Part shown: one piece after another, positions 52,032 through 60,766 of the stretch
Position numbering within the stretch: the first letter of the stretch is position 1
Layout of the letters: the number at the start of each line of letters is the position of its first letter
Assembly (NCBI GenBank): GCA_937990725.1
Contig: CALKQS010000006.1
Coordinates: 1 to 64,000 of the forward strand
Reading direction: 5' to 3'
Length of the DNA stretch: 64,000 bases
Source of the DNA: an uncultured Candidatus Saccharibacteria bacterium
Lineage (GTDB): Bacteria; Patescibacteriota; Saccharimonadia; Saccharimonadales; Saccharimonadaceae
Position numbers and translations under genes: made by a program
Notes under the pieces: generated by a model
Seen by the model: the letters and a program-made list of their open reading frames with translations, nothing else
What the model was told of the DNA's origin: nothing
Databases searched by the model: none

Positions 52032-52083
52032 GCGTGGCTCCATGGTAGGCATTTGGTTACGGACGTGGGCAGAGAGCGCATCA

Positions 52084-52638
52084 TTAAATCGTCAAAATAT
52101 CCTTCTCTTTAGCAGCGAAGGCGGCTTCTATCGTAGTTTGGTGCTGTGCCATGAGGCGATCGATCTCCTTCTCCACCGCCTTCACATCATCTTCGCTCAG
52201 CTCTTTGGCTTCTTTGCGGCGCTTGGCATCCTTCAAGGCGTCTTGGCGTACCCCACGCAGGGCAATGCGTGCTTCTTCTACCTTCTCACTGGCTTGCTTA
52301 ACCAGTTGCTTGCGGCGCTCCTCCGTCAGTGGTGGCACCGGCACGCGGACGACGTGGCCATCATCGCTGGGGTTGAGGCCAAGCGCTTGATCGGCTCGGA
52401 TGGCGCTGGCAATCTTTTGCAAATTAGCTGGGTCAAATGGCGTAATCTGCAGCAGCGTCGCCTCTGGTGCCGTCACGTTAGCCACTTGGTTGAGCGGCAT
52501 ACTGGTGCCATACGCCTCGACCATAATGCCATCAAGCATACTGGCGTGAGCCCGGCCGGTGCGGATCTTCCCCAGGCGCTCCTCTAGGTGCTCTAGCACA
52601 TGGTTCATCTTTTCTTCGTAGGGGGTGGTATCAAACAT
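52084..52638 (-). CDS. frr: ribosome recycling factor
   Basis: RRF (184 residues) splits post-termination ribosomes with EF-G. The sequence shows NHVLEHLEERLGKIRTGRAH, then LNQVANVTAPEATLLQITPFD and the C-terminal helix LSEDDVKAVEKEIDRL. It has AAGGAG 7 nt before the ATG and its own TACAAT promoter near 52670. The pyrH gene usual between tsf and frr is absent; that gap holds copy 3 of the structured element. Confidence 0.95.
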   Translation of the reverse strand: MFDTTPYEEKMNHVLEHLEERLGKIRTGRAHASMLDGIMVEAYGTSMPLNQVANVTAPEATLLQITPFDPANLQKIASAIRADQALGLNPSDDGHVVRVPVPPLTEERRKQLVKQASEKVEEARIALRGVRQDALKDAKRRKEAKELSEDDVKAVEKEIDRLMAQHQTTIEAAFAAKEKDILTI

Positions 52639-52810
52639 CGCGATCTCCTTCTTGGTTTTCCTTTATTGTACCATTATTTGCCAGGGTGTGAGGAGAGTTT
52701 GCAGAAAAATAGCGGGCATTGTTGCTTGCGCTTACTCGATGAGATCCTATTTGGGTGAAGTGTGTCTCGGTCATTACTCATCTCGGCCTTAATTCATAAT
52801 CCTAGAATCG

Positions 52811-52941
52811 GTACAGTGCCCTCACGGCATACTCACTACGCCGAAAATGTTCTGGCCAGATGGTGCGAGGAGCTTGCCCGTTCGCGTATTTGCTGGCCTC
52901 CATATATTTTCTTGTGCAGTGAGCATGCCGTGAGGGTGTAC
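52811..52941. repeat. dispersed structured element, copy 3
   Basis: The blocks CCGAAAATGTTCTGGCCAG (52841-52859) and CTGGCCTCCATATATTTTCT (52893-52912) differ from the other copies at one position each. The outer stem is a different 19-bp helix with one mismatch (52819-52837 with 52918-52936), flanked by GTAC on both sides. The apical loop has GCGA/TCGC able to pair. It lies between the tsf terminator and the frr promoter. Confidence 0.88.
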
Positions 52942-52947
52942 AAAAAA

Positions 52948-52974
52948 GCGAGTGACACATCTCGTGCCACTCGC
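52948..52974 (-). terminator. rpsB-tsf operon terminator
   Basis: A 7-bp hairpin (GCGAGTG/CACTCGC) is followed by a six-T run on the minus strand, immediately before copy 3 of the structured element. Confidence 0.85.
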
Positions 52975-52999
52975 TGCGCAACAGCTTACTCTCTCGTGA

Positions 53000-53596
53000 C
53001 TACTCCGTCACGCCCAGCTCAATCCGCTTAAACTGGCTAACGCGGACGTTCTCGCCGCGCAGTGCCACCTGCTCTTTGATGAGCTGGCCAACGGTCTTGC
53101 TGTCGTCGAGCACAAAGGCTTGCTCGGCCAAGACCTGCTCGGCGAAGTGCTTCTTGAGCTGCCCTTCGACGATTTGGTCGCGCATTGCCTCCGGCTTGCT
53201 TGCCAAAGCATCGCTGGCGAGAAACTCCTGCTTCTTGGCGTCGTACACCTCAGCTGGGATGTCGTCCATTGTAGCATAGCGCGGGTTCATCGCAGCAACT
53301 TGCATAGCAATCTGGTGCGCAAACTCCTTAAACTCAGGCAGGCGAGCTACAAAATCTGTCTCACAGTTGACCTCGACCACCACGCCGATCCGACCACTGT
53401 GGACATAGCTCTCGATCAACCCTTCGCGGGTCTCGCGGTCGCCCTTTTTCTCCGCCTTGGTCAGGCCCTTTTTGCGCAAAGCATTAAGTGCTGAGTCGAA
53501 GTCACCTTCAGCCTCCACCAGCGCCTTCTTAGCATCGGTCAGGCCAATGCCAGTTAGCTCTTTGAGCTTCTTGATGTCATCAATCGTCACTGCCAT
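53000..53596 (-). CDS. tsf: elongation factor Ts
   Basis: This guanine-nucleotide exchange factor for EF-Tu has 198 residues, the short Thermus-type form rather than the 283-residue E. coli form. It starts with the UBA-like domain (IKKLKELTGIGLTDAKKAL) followed by VEVNCETDFVARLPEFKEF. It lies 2 nt after rpsB and is followed by a strong terminator. Confidence 0.96.
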   Translation of the reverse strand: MAVTIDDIKKLKELTGIGLTDAKKALVEAEGDFDSALNALRKKGLTKAEKKGDRETREGLIESYVHSGRIGVVVEVNCETDFVARLPEFKEFAHQIAMQVAAMNPRYATMDDIPAEVYDAKKQEFLASDALASKPEAMRDQIVEGQLKKHFAEQVLAEQAFVLDDSKTVGQLIKEQVALRGENVRVSQFKRIELGVTE

Positions 53597-53598
53597 GG

Positions 53599-54300
53599 TT
53601 AGTTCTCCTCCTTCGTTGCCTTGCCTTCGTTGACTGCCGCACTGAAGTAGTCGAGCATCAGCTGCAGGCTCTTAATCGCATCATCATTAGCAGGGATAGG
53701 ATAATCAACTAAGTCGGGGTTGGCATTAGTGTCAACAATACCGACCACTGGCACACCGAGCGTCTTCGCCTCGCGCAAAGCGTTGTTGTCAGCCAAGATG
53801 TCAAGCACTAGCACTAGGCCAGGCTTGCCATTGAGGTCTTTGATACCACCGTATTTGAAGTTGAGGCTGTCGATCTCTTCTTGGTAGCGCTGGACTTCTA
53901 GCTTGTTGTAGCGCTTCTCAAGGTCGCCACTGGCCATGCGGCGCTCTAGGTCCTTGAGCTTCTTAATCTGCGCAGTGGTGGTCGTCACATTGGTAAGCAT
54001 CCCACCAACCCAGCGGTTGGTGACATATGGCTGACCAACTGCCTCGGCAGCTTGGCGAGTGATGTCCTTCGCCTGCTTCTTGGTACCAACGAAGAGGACT
54101 TGCTTGCCGCTTGCCACTGTCTTGCTAATGATAGGCAGCACCACATTCAGCGCCTTGACCGTCTTGGCGAGGTCGATGATGTGGCTATCTTGCCGCTTGC
54201 TATGAATATATGGTGCCATCTTCGGATGCCACCGGCTGGTCTTGTGCCCAAAATGAGCACCGGCTTCAAACAAAGCCTTGATATCTGCCTGCACGGCCAT
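53599..54300 (-). CDS. rpsB: 30S ribosomal protein S2
   Basis: The 233-residue S2 contains LFEAGAHFGHKTSRWHPKM, TNRWVGGMLTNVTT and VGIVDTNANPDLVDYPIPAN. It is the first gene of the rpsB-tsf operon, with AAAGGAG upstream. No obvious S2 leader structure was recognised. Confidence 0.97.
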   Translation of the reverse strand: MAVQADIKALFEAGAHFGHKTSRWHPKMAPYIHSKRQDSHIIDLAKTVKALNVVLPIISKTVASGKQVLFVGTKKQAKDITRQAAEAVGQPYVTNRWVGGMLTNVTTTTAQIKKLKDLERRMASGDLEKRYNKLEVQRYQEEIDSLNFKYGGIKDLNGKPGLVLVLDILADNNALREAKTLGVPVVGIVDTNANPDLVDYPIPANDDAIKSLQLMLDYFSAAVNEGKATKEEN

Positions 54301-54549
54301 ATCGCATTACTCCTTTTTGCCTTGCCCCACACGGTATGGAGTGGTGTGGAGCTGTGTCGTTATGGTTAGTTACGAGAGAATTATAGCATATGATGGCTGG
54401 ATAGCAAAGGGGTGGTAACTAGCGCTCATATATTTCCAATGCAGCATAACTACCAAAGACGACTATCAATTCTCAACCCCCCAATGCAAGCAGCTTATAT
54501 CCAACATCTTTTGACAACCCCCCACCCTCTCTGCTACAATATAGCGGTT

Positions 54550-54906
54550 ATGAAAAGCAGTATTCACCCACAAACCTACCGCCCTGTCGTATTTAGCGAT
54601 GATCAGGCGGGCTTTGCGTTTTTGACGCAGTCGACGGTCGCGACCGACGACACCATCACCTGGGAGGATGGCAACGAGTATCCGCTCGTCAAGGTCCATA
54701 TCTCCAGCAAGTCTCACCCGTTCTTCACTGGCGAGGAGAAGATTATCGACACCGAGGGCCGGGTCGATCGCTTCGAGGCACGCCGCAAAGCTGCCGAGGC
54801 ACGCCGCGCCGCTCTGGCCAACAAAGCCAAGAAGCAGAATGCCAAAAAGGCTGCCAAAGCCGCTCAAGCAAGTGCTGGCAAAGACGATTTCGCTAAGGCT
54901 GCGTAA
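54550..54906 (+). CDS. rpmE: 50S ribosomal protein L31 (type B) with basic tail
   Basis: The first 75 residues are type B L31 (MKSSIHPQTYRPVVFSDDQA; TWEDGNEYPLVKVHISSKSH), lacking the zinc cysteines. About 40 extra residues of Lys/Ala-rich sequence follow, making it 118 residues versus about 87 usually. ATG 54550 is chosen because the frame upstream has no protein-like sequence and a TACAAT box lies 9 nt before it. A terminator follows. Confidence 0.93.
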   Translation: MKSSIHPQTYRPVVFSDDQAGFAFLTQSTVATDDTITWEDGNEYPLVKVHISSKSHPFFTGEEKIIDTEGRVDRFEARRKAAEARRAALANKAKKQNAKKAAKAAQASAGKDDFAKAA

Positions 54907-54931
54907 CATATTTGTAGAGCAATGGTACAAC

Positions 54932-54958
54932 GCTCACCCTTTTTCTAAAAGGGTGAGC
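54932..54958 (+). terminator. rpmE terminator
   Basis: A 12-bp perfect hairpin (GCTCACCCTTTT/AAAAGGGTGAGC) is followed by TTTTGC. Confidence 0.88.
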
Positions 54959-55118
54959 TTTTGCTATATGCTAGCTTACCTGTACATCTACCTCTCAATC
55001 TTGATGAGAGGTTTTGTGCACCACACTAGCATACAGCAACATAGACGATAGTCTTAAGACCCCGCTATGTTGCTGTAATGATTGTTTATGCTTTTATCGT
55101 GCGTATGGAATGGAGGTG

Positions 55119-56447
55119 CTACTTCCCCCGAATAGGTCTATAGCCCCGCTTCCGTAGTCGCGCCTCGCCCAATCGCCCTGAAGCCTTTTTGGCCTGTTTC
55201 TCGATAACGTCTGCCATTATAATATCGTGCATTTTACACAGTTCAGTATAAAACCGCTCTGGATTGTCCTCTAGTGTCCAGGTGTGCTCATAGTTACCCG
55301 CATCGGGGCCTTGCCATACATACTCAGTTTCTCGTATAGTCTTGCCCTGCAAGACAGTTCTGATATCACTATGGTTCGGGTTGTTCGTTGCACCACCGAC
55401 GTGCTCGCGGCGCACCCCAACTTGTGGTTCGCCCTGCTCGCGCGTTGCAACAAAGCAGTTGCCACCATCTCGAACAATCTTCACGCTCATTGCTGGGTCA
55501 TCAGTGCCCTCAAGCGGATAATCCTCAAGGATACTTGGGCGCGTTATTTCGCCTGCTTCTTCTGCGGCATACTCTTGCATCTTGTCCAAGATTTCCGCCA
55601 TCATACCACGCGCTTTTTCGCGCAGCTCATGCGTCCCGCTAGCCTCTGCTGTTTCGGCCGCAGGCTCCTGAGTGGATACCGCTTCATCCTCTGATGATTG
55701 GTCTATCCCCTTTCGCGATGCAATAAATGTTTCGAGCTCCATTTTGAGCTGCAGTGCTTCATCACTTGCTGGGTCAATTTTTTCAATCGTTGGGAGAGAC
55801 CGTTTTTTCTCGACCACTTGCGCGTCTACTGTATGGCCACTCTCCTCAGTCGAATCCTTGCGGCGCACTTCGGCCGCCACACGCTCATCCTCGCTGTGCG
55901 TCAAACGGAAGAACCTCACACCATCCTCTCCCACTACTGCACCAGTTGCACAGTTCTTGTCCCACGCAAAGTCTTTCATGGTAGGCGCTGGCTGCGCTTC
56001 GCCAATCATATTTGCTGAGAGTTTAAAGAGTAGCACTGTACCGTTCTTCTGACGCTCTCCGTTATCATTCGTCTGGTTCTCATCAAAGGTATCAAACGCT
56101 ACTACAGCCGTATGCATTTCTACTGGTATACCATCTGCTTCATGAATAGTACTGTCATGTGGTGCAAAGAACTGAGCCGTTACCTCTACTGGCGACGGAA
56201 ACGTCTTTTCCTTAGCTAACGTGTAGTCTGCAAAGCTCCAGTCAAAACGAATCTTGAACTGATCAAGAAAATTATCATCATTCAATGCTAATGTATCTAT
56301 ACTATACACCTCTGTGCTGTCTGGCTGAGCAAGCGCTGTTTGCAGCTCACCTGCCATGCGTTCTTGCCCACTCCTATCATAGGCTTGCTCCGTGAGATGC
56401 TTCGTATTATAATATTTCATCACTGATGACTGCCCGCCTTTGTTCAT
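55119..56447 (-). CDS. hypothetical protein (442 aa)
   Basis: This large soluble acidic protein has a beta-rich N-terminal half (about 60-200, FKIRFDWSFADYTLAKEK; HTAVVAFDTFDENQT), a disordered Glu/Ser-rich linker (about 205-275) and a C-terminal globular part (about 315-420) ending in a basic tail. AGGAG lies 8 nt before the ATG, and TTGACA is about 70 nt upstream. No domain is recognised. Confidence 0.68.
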   Translation of the reverse strand: MNKGGQSSVMKYYNTKHLTEQAYDRSGQERMAGELQTALAQPDSTEVYSIDTLALNDDNFLDQFKIRFDWSFADYTLAKEKTFPSPVEVTAQFFAPHDSTIHEADGIPVEMHTAVVAFDTFDENQTNDNGERQKNGTVLLFKLSANMIGEAQPAPTMKDFAWDKNCATGAVVGEDGVRFFRLTHSEDERVAAEVRRKDSTEESGHTVDAQVVEKKRSLPTIEKIDPASDEALQLKMELETFIASRKGIDQSSEDEAVSTQEPAAETAEASGTHELREKARGMMAEILDKMQEYAAEEAGEITRPSILEDYPLEGTDDPAMSVKIVRDGGNCFVATREQGEPQVGVRREHVGGATNNPNHSDIRTVLQGKTIRETEYVWQGPDAGNYEHTWTLEDNPERFYTELCKMHDIIMADVIEKQAKKASGRLGEARLRKRGYRPIRGK

Positions 56448-56690
56448 CGCTTTTGCTCCTGATTTTTGTTGACATTACCTAATACCATATAAGGTACTCT
56501 CTCTCTCTTAATTTGTCAAGCTATTATGCAATAATTGTATGTATAAGCAAAAATATCTGAATCCTCACACATATTCTCTTTTCTACCAAAGCGACGGAAT
56601 GGTGGGCGCTCGTATAGAGCTGGTAGTTACTTTGCGACTTCAGGATATCCAATAGCTCAAGAGTCACCCCCGTGGTATAATCATTAGTAT

Positions 56691-57761
56691 ATGCCCAAAA
56701 TTTCTCTCGATATCGCCACCCTAACGGCTGAGCGTGCTGCGCTGGAGCAGTTTCTTGCCCAGCCCGATGCGTATAGTGCACCCGATTTTACTGCTAAGAA
56801 TAAGCGCTTTGCGGAGCTTGAGACCATCATTGCTACTGCTACCAAGCGCGCTACCGTGGAGCAGCAGCTGGCTGAGGCGCGTCAGCTCGCTCAGGGCAAC
56901 GATGAGCTCGCCGAGCTCGCCAAACTCGAGATCCCCGAGGACGAAGCTACCATTGCCCAGCTCGACGACGAGCTCTTCGTCCTCCTCACCCCCAAAGACC
57001 CCAACGACGAGAAGAATATCATCATGGAGATCCGGGCTGGCGCTGGCGGCGACGAAGCCTCGCTCTTTGCGGCCGAGCTCTACCGCATGTACCTGCGCTG
57101 GTGCGAGGCGCATGGTTACCGCACTGAGCTGCTGAGCGAGTCCGCCAACGACTCTGGTGGGTACAAAGAGGTCGTCTTCAAGATTTCGGGCGATGCGCCC
57201 TACGCCAAACTCAAGTTTGAGGGTGGTGTGCACCGCGTCCAGCGCGTACCCGTTACCGAGAGCCAAGGGCGCATACACACTAGCACTGCCACAGTGGCAG
57301 TCTTGCCCGAGGCAGAAGAGACAGACATCACCATCAATCCCAATGACCTCCGCATCGATATCTACCGTTCAAGCGGCCACGGCGGGCAGAGCGTCAATAC
57401 AACCGACTCAGCTGTGCGCATCACCCACCTCCCGACTGGTATGATCGTCACCAACCAAGACGAAAAGTCGCAGATCAAAAACCGCGAGAAGGCTATGAGC
57501 GTCCTGCGCTCGCGCCTCCTCCAGCGCAAGATTGATGAAGAAAACGCCAAGCTCACTGCCGAGCGCCGCGCTCTGGTGGGTACCGGCGACCGCAGCGAAA
57601 AGATCCGCACCTACAACTTCCCTCAAGACCGCATCACCGACCACCGCATCCGCTACAGCCGCAGCAACATCCCCGCTGCCCTCGGTGGCGACATCGATGA
57701 CATCATCGAGCGCCTCCAAAGCTACGAACGCGAGTTGAAGGCACAAGGAGCAGAGCAGTAA
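56691..57761 (+). CDS. prfA: peptide chain release factor 1
   Basis: RF1 reads UAA/UAG. The 356 residues contain the codon-recognition PxT motif as PVT (RVPVTESQGRIHTS) and the catalytic GGQ (SSGHGGQSVNTTDSAV). A TATAAT box lies 9 nt before the ATG, leaving almost no leader. With prfB also present, all three stop codons are decoded conventionally. Confidence 0.96.
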   Translation: MPKISLDIATLTAERAALEQFLAQPDAYSAPDFTAKNKRFAELETIIATATKRATVEQQLAEARQLAQGNDELAELAKLEIPEDEATIAQLDDELFVLLTPKDPNDEKNIIMEIRAGAGGDEASLFAAELYRMYLRWCEAHGYRTELLSESANDSGGYKEVVFKISGDAPYAKLKFEGGVHRVQRVPVTESQGRIHTSTATVAVLPEAEETDITINPNDLRIDIYRSSGHGGQSVNTTDSAVRITHLPTGMIVTNQDEKSQIKNREKAMSVLRSRLLQRKIDEENAKLTAERRALVGTGDRSEKIRTYNFPQDRITDHRIRYSRSNIPAALGGDIDDIIERLQSYERELKAQGAEQ

Positions 57762-57833
57762 CAACCAAACATATTTGTCATAAACATAACAATACTACAG
57801 TTATATCGAGCCCATTGAGACTCCAGAGCAGCC

Positions 57834-58325
57834 TTACTTCCCTAGTGGCTGCAGTGTCGTTGCTGCTAGTTCATTATCCAATGCAGCTATGTCTGCAGGT
57901 TTAGCCAAACGACGAGTTTGTAGCTGTTCGTATTTCGCCCGCAATGCTTTTTGTGCTGCAGTGTGCACATCATCAGATGAGACCTGCGCCTCGTAAGCAA
58001 TACGCGCTTGTGTATATGCTTCTTCATCAGGATAAACAACAAGAAGCGCATCATTATCATGGTGTGCATTATATGCTGAGTCAATTATCGTATATTCACG
58101 TCGTTCGTGATGATTACCCGCCAGTGCCAACTGCTGCACGATAATTGTTCGCACTACATAAGCTAACTGCTCATCAATGCTCTCTTTGACGGCAACGATC
58201 TTGGTGCGCTTCCCTACCTCGTCGCAAGATTCTAATACTAGCAATCGCGCCTGCGCGCCCTCACGGTGTTCGGCATCATGCCATACAGCATCACTATATT
58301 GATCAAAGACTTTATTGATCAGCAT
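57834..58325 (-). CDS. hypothetical protein (about 163 aa)
   Basis: This soluble protein has a possible mixed alpha/beta core (RLLVLESCDEVGKRTKIVAV) and a helical C-terminus (VHTAAQKALRAKYEQLQTRRL). The start is uncertain: ATG at 58325 has GGAG too close, and the frame remains open upstream without a good start. It follows the HExxH protein gene by about 75 nt and may be co-transcribed with it. No family is recognised. Confidence 0.55.
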   Translation of the reverse strand: MLINKVFDQYSDAVWHDAEHREGAQARLLVLESCDEVGKRTKIVAVKESIDEQLAYVVRTIIVQQLALAGNHHERREYTIIDSAYNAHHDNDALLVVYPDEEAYTQARIAYEAQVSSDDVHTAAQKALRAKYEQLQTRRLAKPADIAALDNELAATTLQPLGK

Positions 58326-58402
58326 CTCCAAATGCGCTGCTGGTGTATCACCCTCTTGATGGCTCTCTCTCTGGAATATTATTGTAATTCATATTATTCT
58401 CA

Positions 58403-59149
58403 TCAGCTAGCGGCTTTATGATACTGCTGAGCCCACACAGCCGATGCCACCTCCCCCTGCTGGCGTCGAAAGCGCCGACCTGCGCGACGAGCCTGCCTTT
58501 CTTCTTTATTACACACATTACCCGCTGCAGCAAGGATGATACCACCACCTGCGAGCATTACACCATATGAACCGAGCGTTGCGACCATCTCGAGCGGCAC
58601 CGCCTGCTCAGCCTCTGCAGCCATTTCTTGAGCGATCATCATTCCGGCCGCTCCTGCTGCAATAGGCCAGCGATGGCGCTGCGCCCACCGTATTACACCT
58701 GTACCAATAGTATAATACGGCGAATCAAGTGGCGATGGCGCACCAGCAAGGCGTTTACCTGCATGATATAGTTCGTGACCAACAACCTCTGTCATTTTCT
58801 TTGGTGCGGCATCATATCGCACCGCAATAGCTGCTCCATCCTGTAGTGGCGTCGTATACCCATGGAGGCCTGAGGCAAGGAGCGCGCTGTCTTGAGGCTG
58901 AGCAATAACAATACTCACATCATCCCACCGATCGGCCGGCACTCCAGCAGCCGTAGCTGCTTCGTGCACTACTGCCGGAGCATAATCCACCACCGTATCA
59001 GGAGGCAGCTGCCTGCCTAGCCCCGTCTCGAACGACACCGGCACTGCTTGCGATGGCACTGCAATGCCATCAGCCTGATACCGTGCACCATACGTCCAGC
59101 CCATAATCCCATCTGTATAGCTATCCAGTGCCTTGTGCTTTTCTGTCAT
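58403..59149 (-). CDS. putative membrane metallopeptidase (HELYH)
   Basis: The 248-residue protein has an N-terminal globular part containing an HExxH zinc motif (EVVGHELYHAGKRL, His125 and His129). Two or three hydrophobic segments follow (about 165-185, 192-215), then a basic tail (RQARRAGRRFRRQQ). The order suggests a cytoplasmic or surface zincin domain tethered at the membrane. A third zinc ligand is not obvious. TATACT lies 8 nt before the ATG. The family is not recognised. Confidence 0.6.
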   Translation of the reverse strand: MTEKHKALDSYTDGIMGWTYGARYQADGIAVPSQAVPVSFETGLGRQLPPDTVVDYAPAVVHEAATAAGVPADRWDDVSIVIAQPQDSALLASGLHGYTTPLQDGAAIAVRYDAAPKKMTEVVGHELYHAGKRLAGAPSPLDSPYYTIGTGVIRWAQRHRWPIAAGAAGMMIAQEMAAEAEQAVPLEMVATLGSYGVMLAGGGIILAAAGNVCNKEERQARRAGRRFRRQQGEVASAVWAQQYHKAAS

Positions 59150-59247
59150 ATTATGCCAGTATACCGCATTTATCTACCATTTGCTACACCCCGTCCTGTC
59201 TGTTATAACGTGTGGTATTCATTAACTTTAGATCATTATGGAGTAGT

Positions 59248-59718
59248 ATGGACTACGATTATTCTTCAAGCTATTATTCAACCCCCTCATACACGACAGC
59301 GGCTAGCAGCCCCCTTGACCCGTTAGTGTGGGTGATGGTTATCATCATGCTCATCCTGAGCTTTGCTGTGATGGCCGTCGTGCTTGTCTCGCTGTGGCGA
59401 ATATTTACCAAAGCTGGCAAGCCAGGCTGGGCTGCCCTCATCCCTATCTATAATAGTGTCGTCCTGATGCAGGTCATCGGCCGGCCTGAGTGGTGGGCGC
59501 TACTGCTGTTTGTGCCCTTCGTCAATATCTACATTGCTGTTGTGTCGACACTTGAGCTTGCTAAGTCCTTTGGCAAGTCGACCGGCTTTGGCGTGCTAAT
59601 GCTGTTCTTGCCAGTCATTGCATACCCAATGCTCGGCTTTGGCTCGAGCCAGTACCTTGGGCCGGTTGCACCTCAGCCTGCGCCGTACTATCCACCACAG
59701 CAACCACCACAAGCCTAA
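59248..59718 (+). CDS. DUF5684-like small membrane protein
   Basis: The 156 residues start MDYDYSSSYYSTPSYTT, then have four hydrophobic segments (about 26-50, 62-75, 82-100, 110-128) with the characteristic TKAGKPGWAALIPIYNSVVL between the first two, and a Pro/Tyr/Gln-rich tail. This matches a signal-peptidase-like/DUF5684 family of unknown role. GGAG sits 4 nt before the ATG. A terminator follows. Confidence 0.75.
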   Translation: MDYDYSSSYYSTPSYTTAASSPLDPLVWVMVIIMLILSFAVMAVVLVSLWRIFTKAGKPGWAALIPIYNSVVLMQVIGRPEWWALLLFVPFVNIYIAVVSTLELAKSFGKSTGFGVLMLFLPVIAYPMLGFGSSQYLGPVAPQPAPYYPPQQPPQA

Positions 59719-59740
59719 AGCTCAAACATCACCAAGCAAA

Positions 59741-59763
59741 AGAGCCAGCATAGTGCTGGTTCT
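59741..59763 (+). terminator. terminator of the DUF5684-like gene
   Basis: A 10-bp hairpin with one G-U pair (AGAGCCAGCA/TGCTGGTTCT) is followed by a T run. Confidence 0.82.
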
Positions 59764-59792
59764 TTTTGCGACCTCTGTTTATTGTACGAAAT

Positions 59793-59821
59793 TTGCAGTG
59801 CAAGCAAATTATTGCTACACT
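59793..59821 (+). promoter_or_regulatory. promoter of the Trp-rich micro-peptide gene
   Basis: TTGCAG and TACACT are separated by exactly 17 nt; the start would be near 59828, just before the Shine-Dalgarno. Confidence 0.55.
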
Positions 59822-59846
59822 AGGATTAGAAAGGAGGAAATACGCT

Positions 59847-59915
59847 ATGCCAACAGGAAAACCAATTCAGTACGACTGGGGCTGGTGGGATCTACCCAAG
59901 GTGCCTTGGTGGTAA
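59847..59915 (+). CDS. tryptophan-rich micro-peptide (22 aa)
   Basis: ATG at 59847 is preceded by AAAGGAGG with good spacing. It encodes a 22-mer, MPTGKPIQYDWGWWDLPKVP followed by WW, with five tryptophans. A promoter-like pair lies directly upstream. A GCAAGGG/CCCTTGC hairpin (about 59938-59963) follows. It could be a secreted or membrane-active peptide, or a leader peptide sensing Trp-tRNA, but no tryptophan gene lies downstream. Too short for standard gene callers. Confidence 0.55.
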   Translation: MPTGKPIQYDWGWWDLPKVPWW

Positions 59916-60060
59916 GATATGAAGTACCTTTTATGTGGCAAGGGCTTGTGGCCATTTTACCCTTGCTAATAAATGGCACTAGGCTACCGCTCGTTTAATA
60001 CAACTTTGTAATAGCTCTATTATAGCTATAACAAAAACCACATAACACAAGGAGACAAGG

Positions 60061-60156
60061 ATGGGCAAGTATAATCATTGGTGTTACATGAGTCCAGTGC
60101 AACGCTGGCACGTTCATCATGAAGTTTCTTGCCTGGCTAATATCAACTACACTTAA
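60061..60156 (+). CDS. second micro-peptide gene (31 aa)
   Basis: ATG at 60061 follows AAGGAG by 6 nt and encodes a 31-mer, MGKYNHWCYMSPVQRWHVHH then EVSCLANINYT. It has two Cys, two Trp and four His. A TATAAC box lies about 30 nt upstream and the stop codon is embedded in a strong terminator. It is adjacent to the Trp-rich peptide gene. No homologue is recognised. The signals make translation plausible. Confidence 0.5.
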   Translation: MGKYNHWCYMSPVQRWHVHHEVSCLANINYT

Positions 60157-60168
60157 AGAAGTGTGGTT
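60145..60168 (+). terminator. terminator of the micro-peptide genes
   Basis: A 10-bp hairpin with one G-U pair (AACTACACTT/AAGTGTGGTT) is followed by TTTTA. It overlaps the last codons of the 31-residue gene. Confidence 0.82.
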
Positions 60169-60237
60169 TTTTAGTTAATCCTATGCGTATAGATAATTTT
60201 TGAGCGCGCGTCTATACAAAGCATCTCCTTACAGTAA

Positions 60238-60267
60238 CAAAGCACCTCTCGCACAAGAGGTGCTTTG
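60238..60267. terminator. terminator of the ribosomal protein cluster
   Basis: A 12-bp perfect hairpin (CAAAGCACCTCT/AGAGGTGCTTTG) lies 20 nt past the rplO stop. Confidence 0.78.
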
Positions 60268-60286
60268 TCGTATGCCAGCAAAATGT

Positions 60287-60766
60287 CTAGGCGGCGTCCT
60301 CTGCCTCAGCTTGTTTGCGCGAGGTCTGGCGCGGCGTGGCGGTCTTTTCGAAGGAGCCACCAGCTGCCTCAAGCGCAGCTACCACACTCTTCGACGCACC
60401 TTGCGTCTGGAGCACGAGCTTGGCAGTCAATTCACCACGAGTGATTACCTTCACACTATGGAATGGCGTCTCAATCAGCCCAGCTTCGTACAGCGCAAAG
60501 TTATCGACGGTGCCCGACAAGTTATTGAGATGGTCGCTATACACCACCTGGGCAGGAGTGCGCAGGCTCTTAAAGCCACGTGCCTTTGGCACTGCTGTTG
60601 CAATACCATTCTGCCCACCTTGGAACATTGGGCGCAGCTTCTTACCAGTACGGGCGTTTTGCCCCTTGGTACCACGGCCAGCGGTCTTACCACCACCAGC
60701 GGCAATGCCGCGGCCAACGCGCTTGCGATCTTTATTGGCTGCAATGTGGAGTTCGTTGTATTTCAT
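60287..60766 (-). CDS. rplO: 50S ribosomal protein L15
   Basis: The 159-residue L15 has the Gly-rich N-terminus with RKRVGRGIAAGGGKTAGRGTKG and the C-terminal VITRGELTAKLVLQTQGASKSV, plus a short charged tail. It follows rpsE without a gap; rpmD (uL30) is absent. secY and adk, normally next, are also absent, and a terminator follows instead. Confidence 0.95.
   Translation of the reverse strand: MKYNELHIAANKDRKRVGRGIAAGGGKTAGRGTKGQNARTGKKLRPMFQGGQNGIATAVPKARGFKSLRTPAQVVYSDHLNNLSGTVDNFALYEAGLIETPFHSVKVITRGELTAKLVLQTQGASKSVVAALEAAGGSFEKTATPRQTSRKQAEAEDAA

Noticed and set aside
56524..56781. Minus-strand 85-residue frame overlapping the prfA start
   Set aside because: It overlaps the prfA promoter and start codon antisense, has no Shine-Dalgarno and an unremarkable composition.
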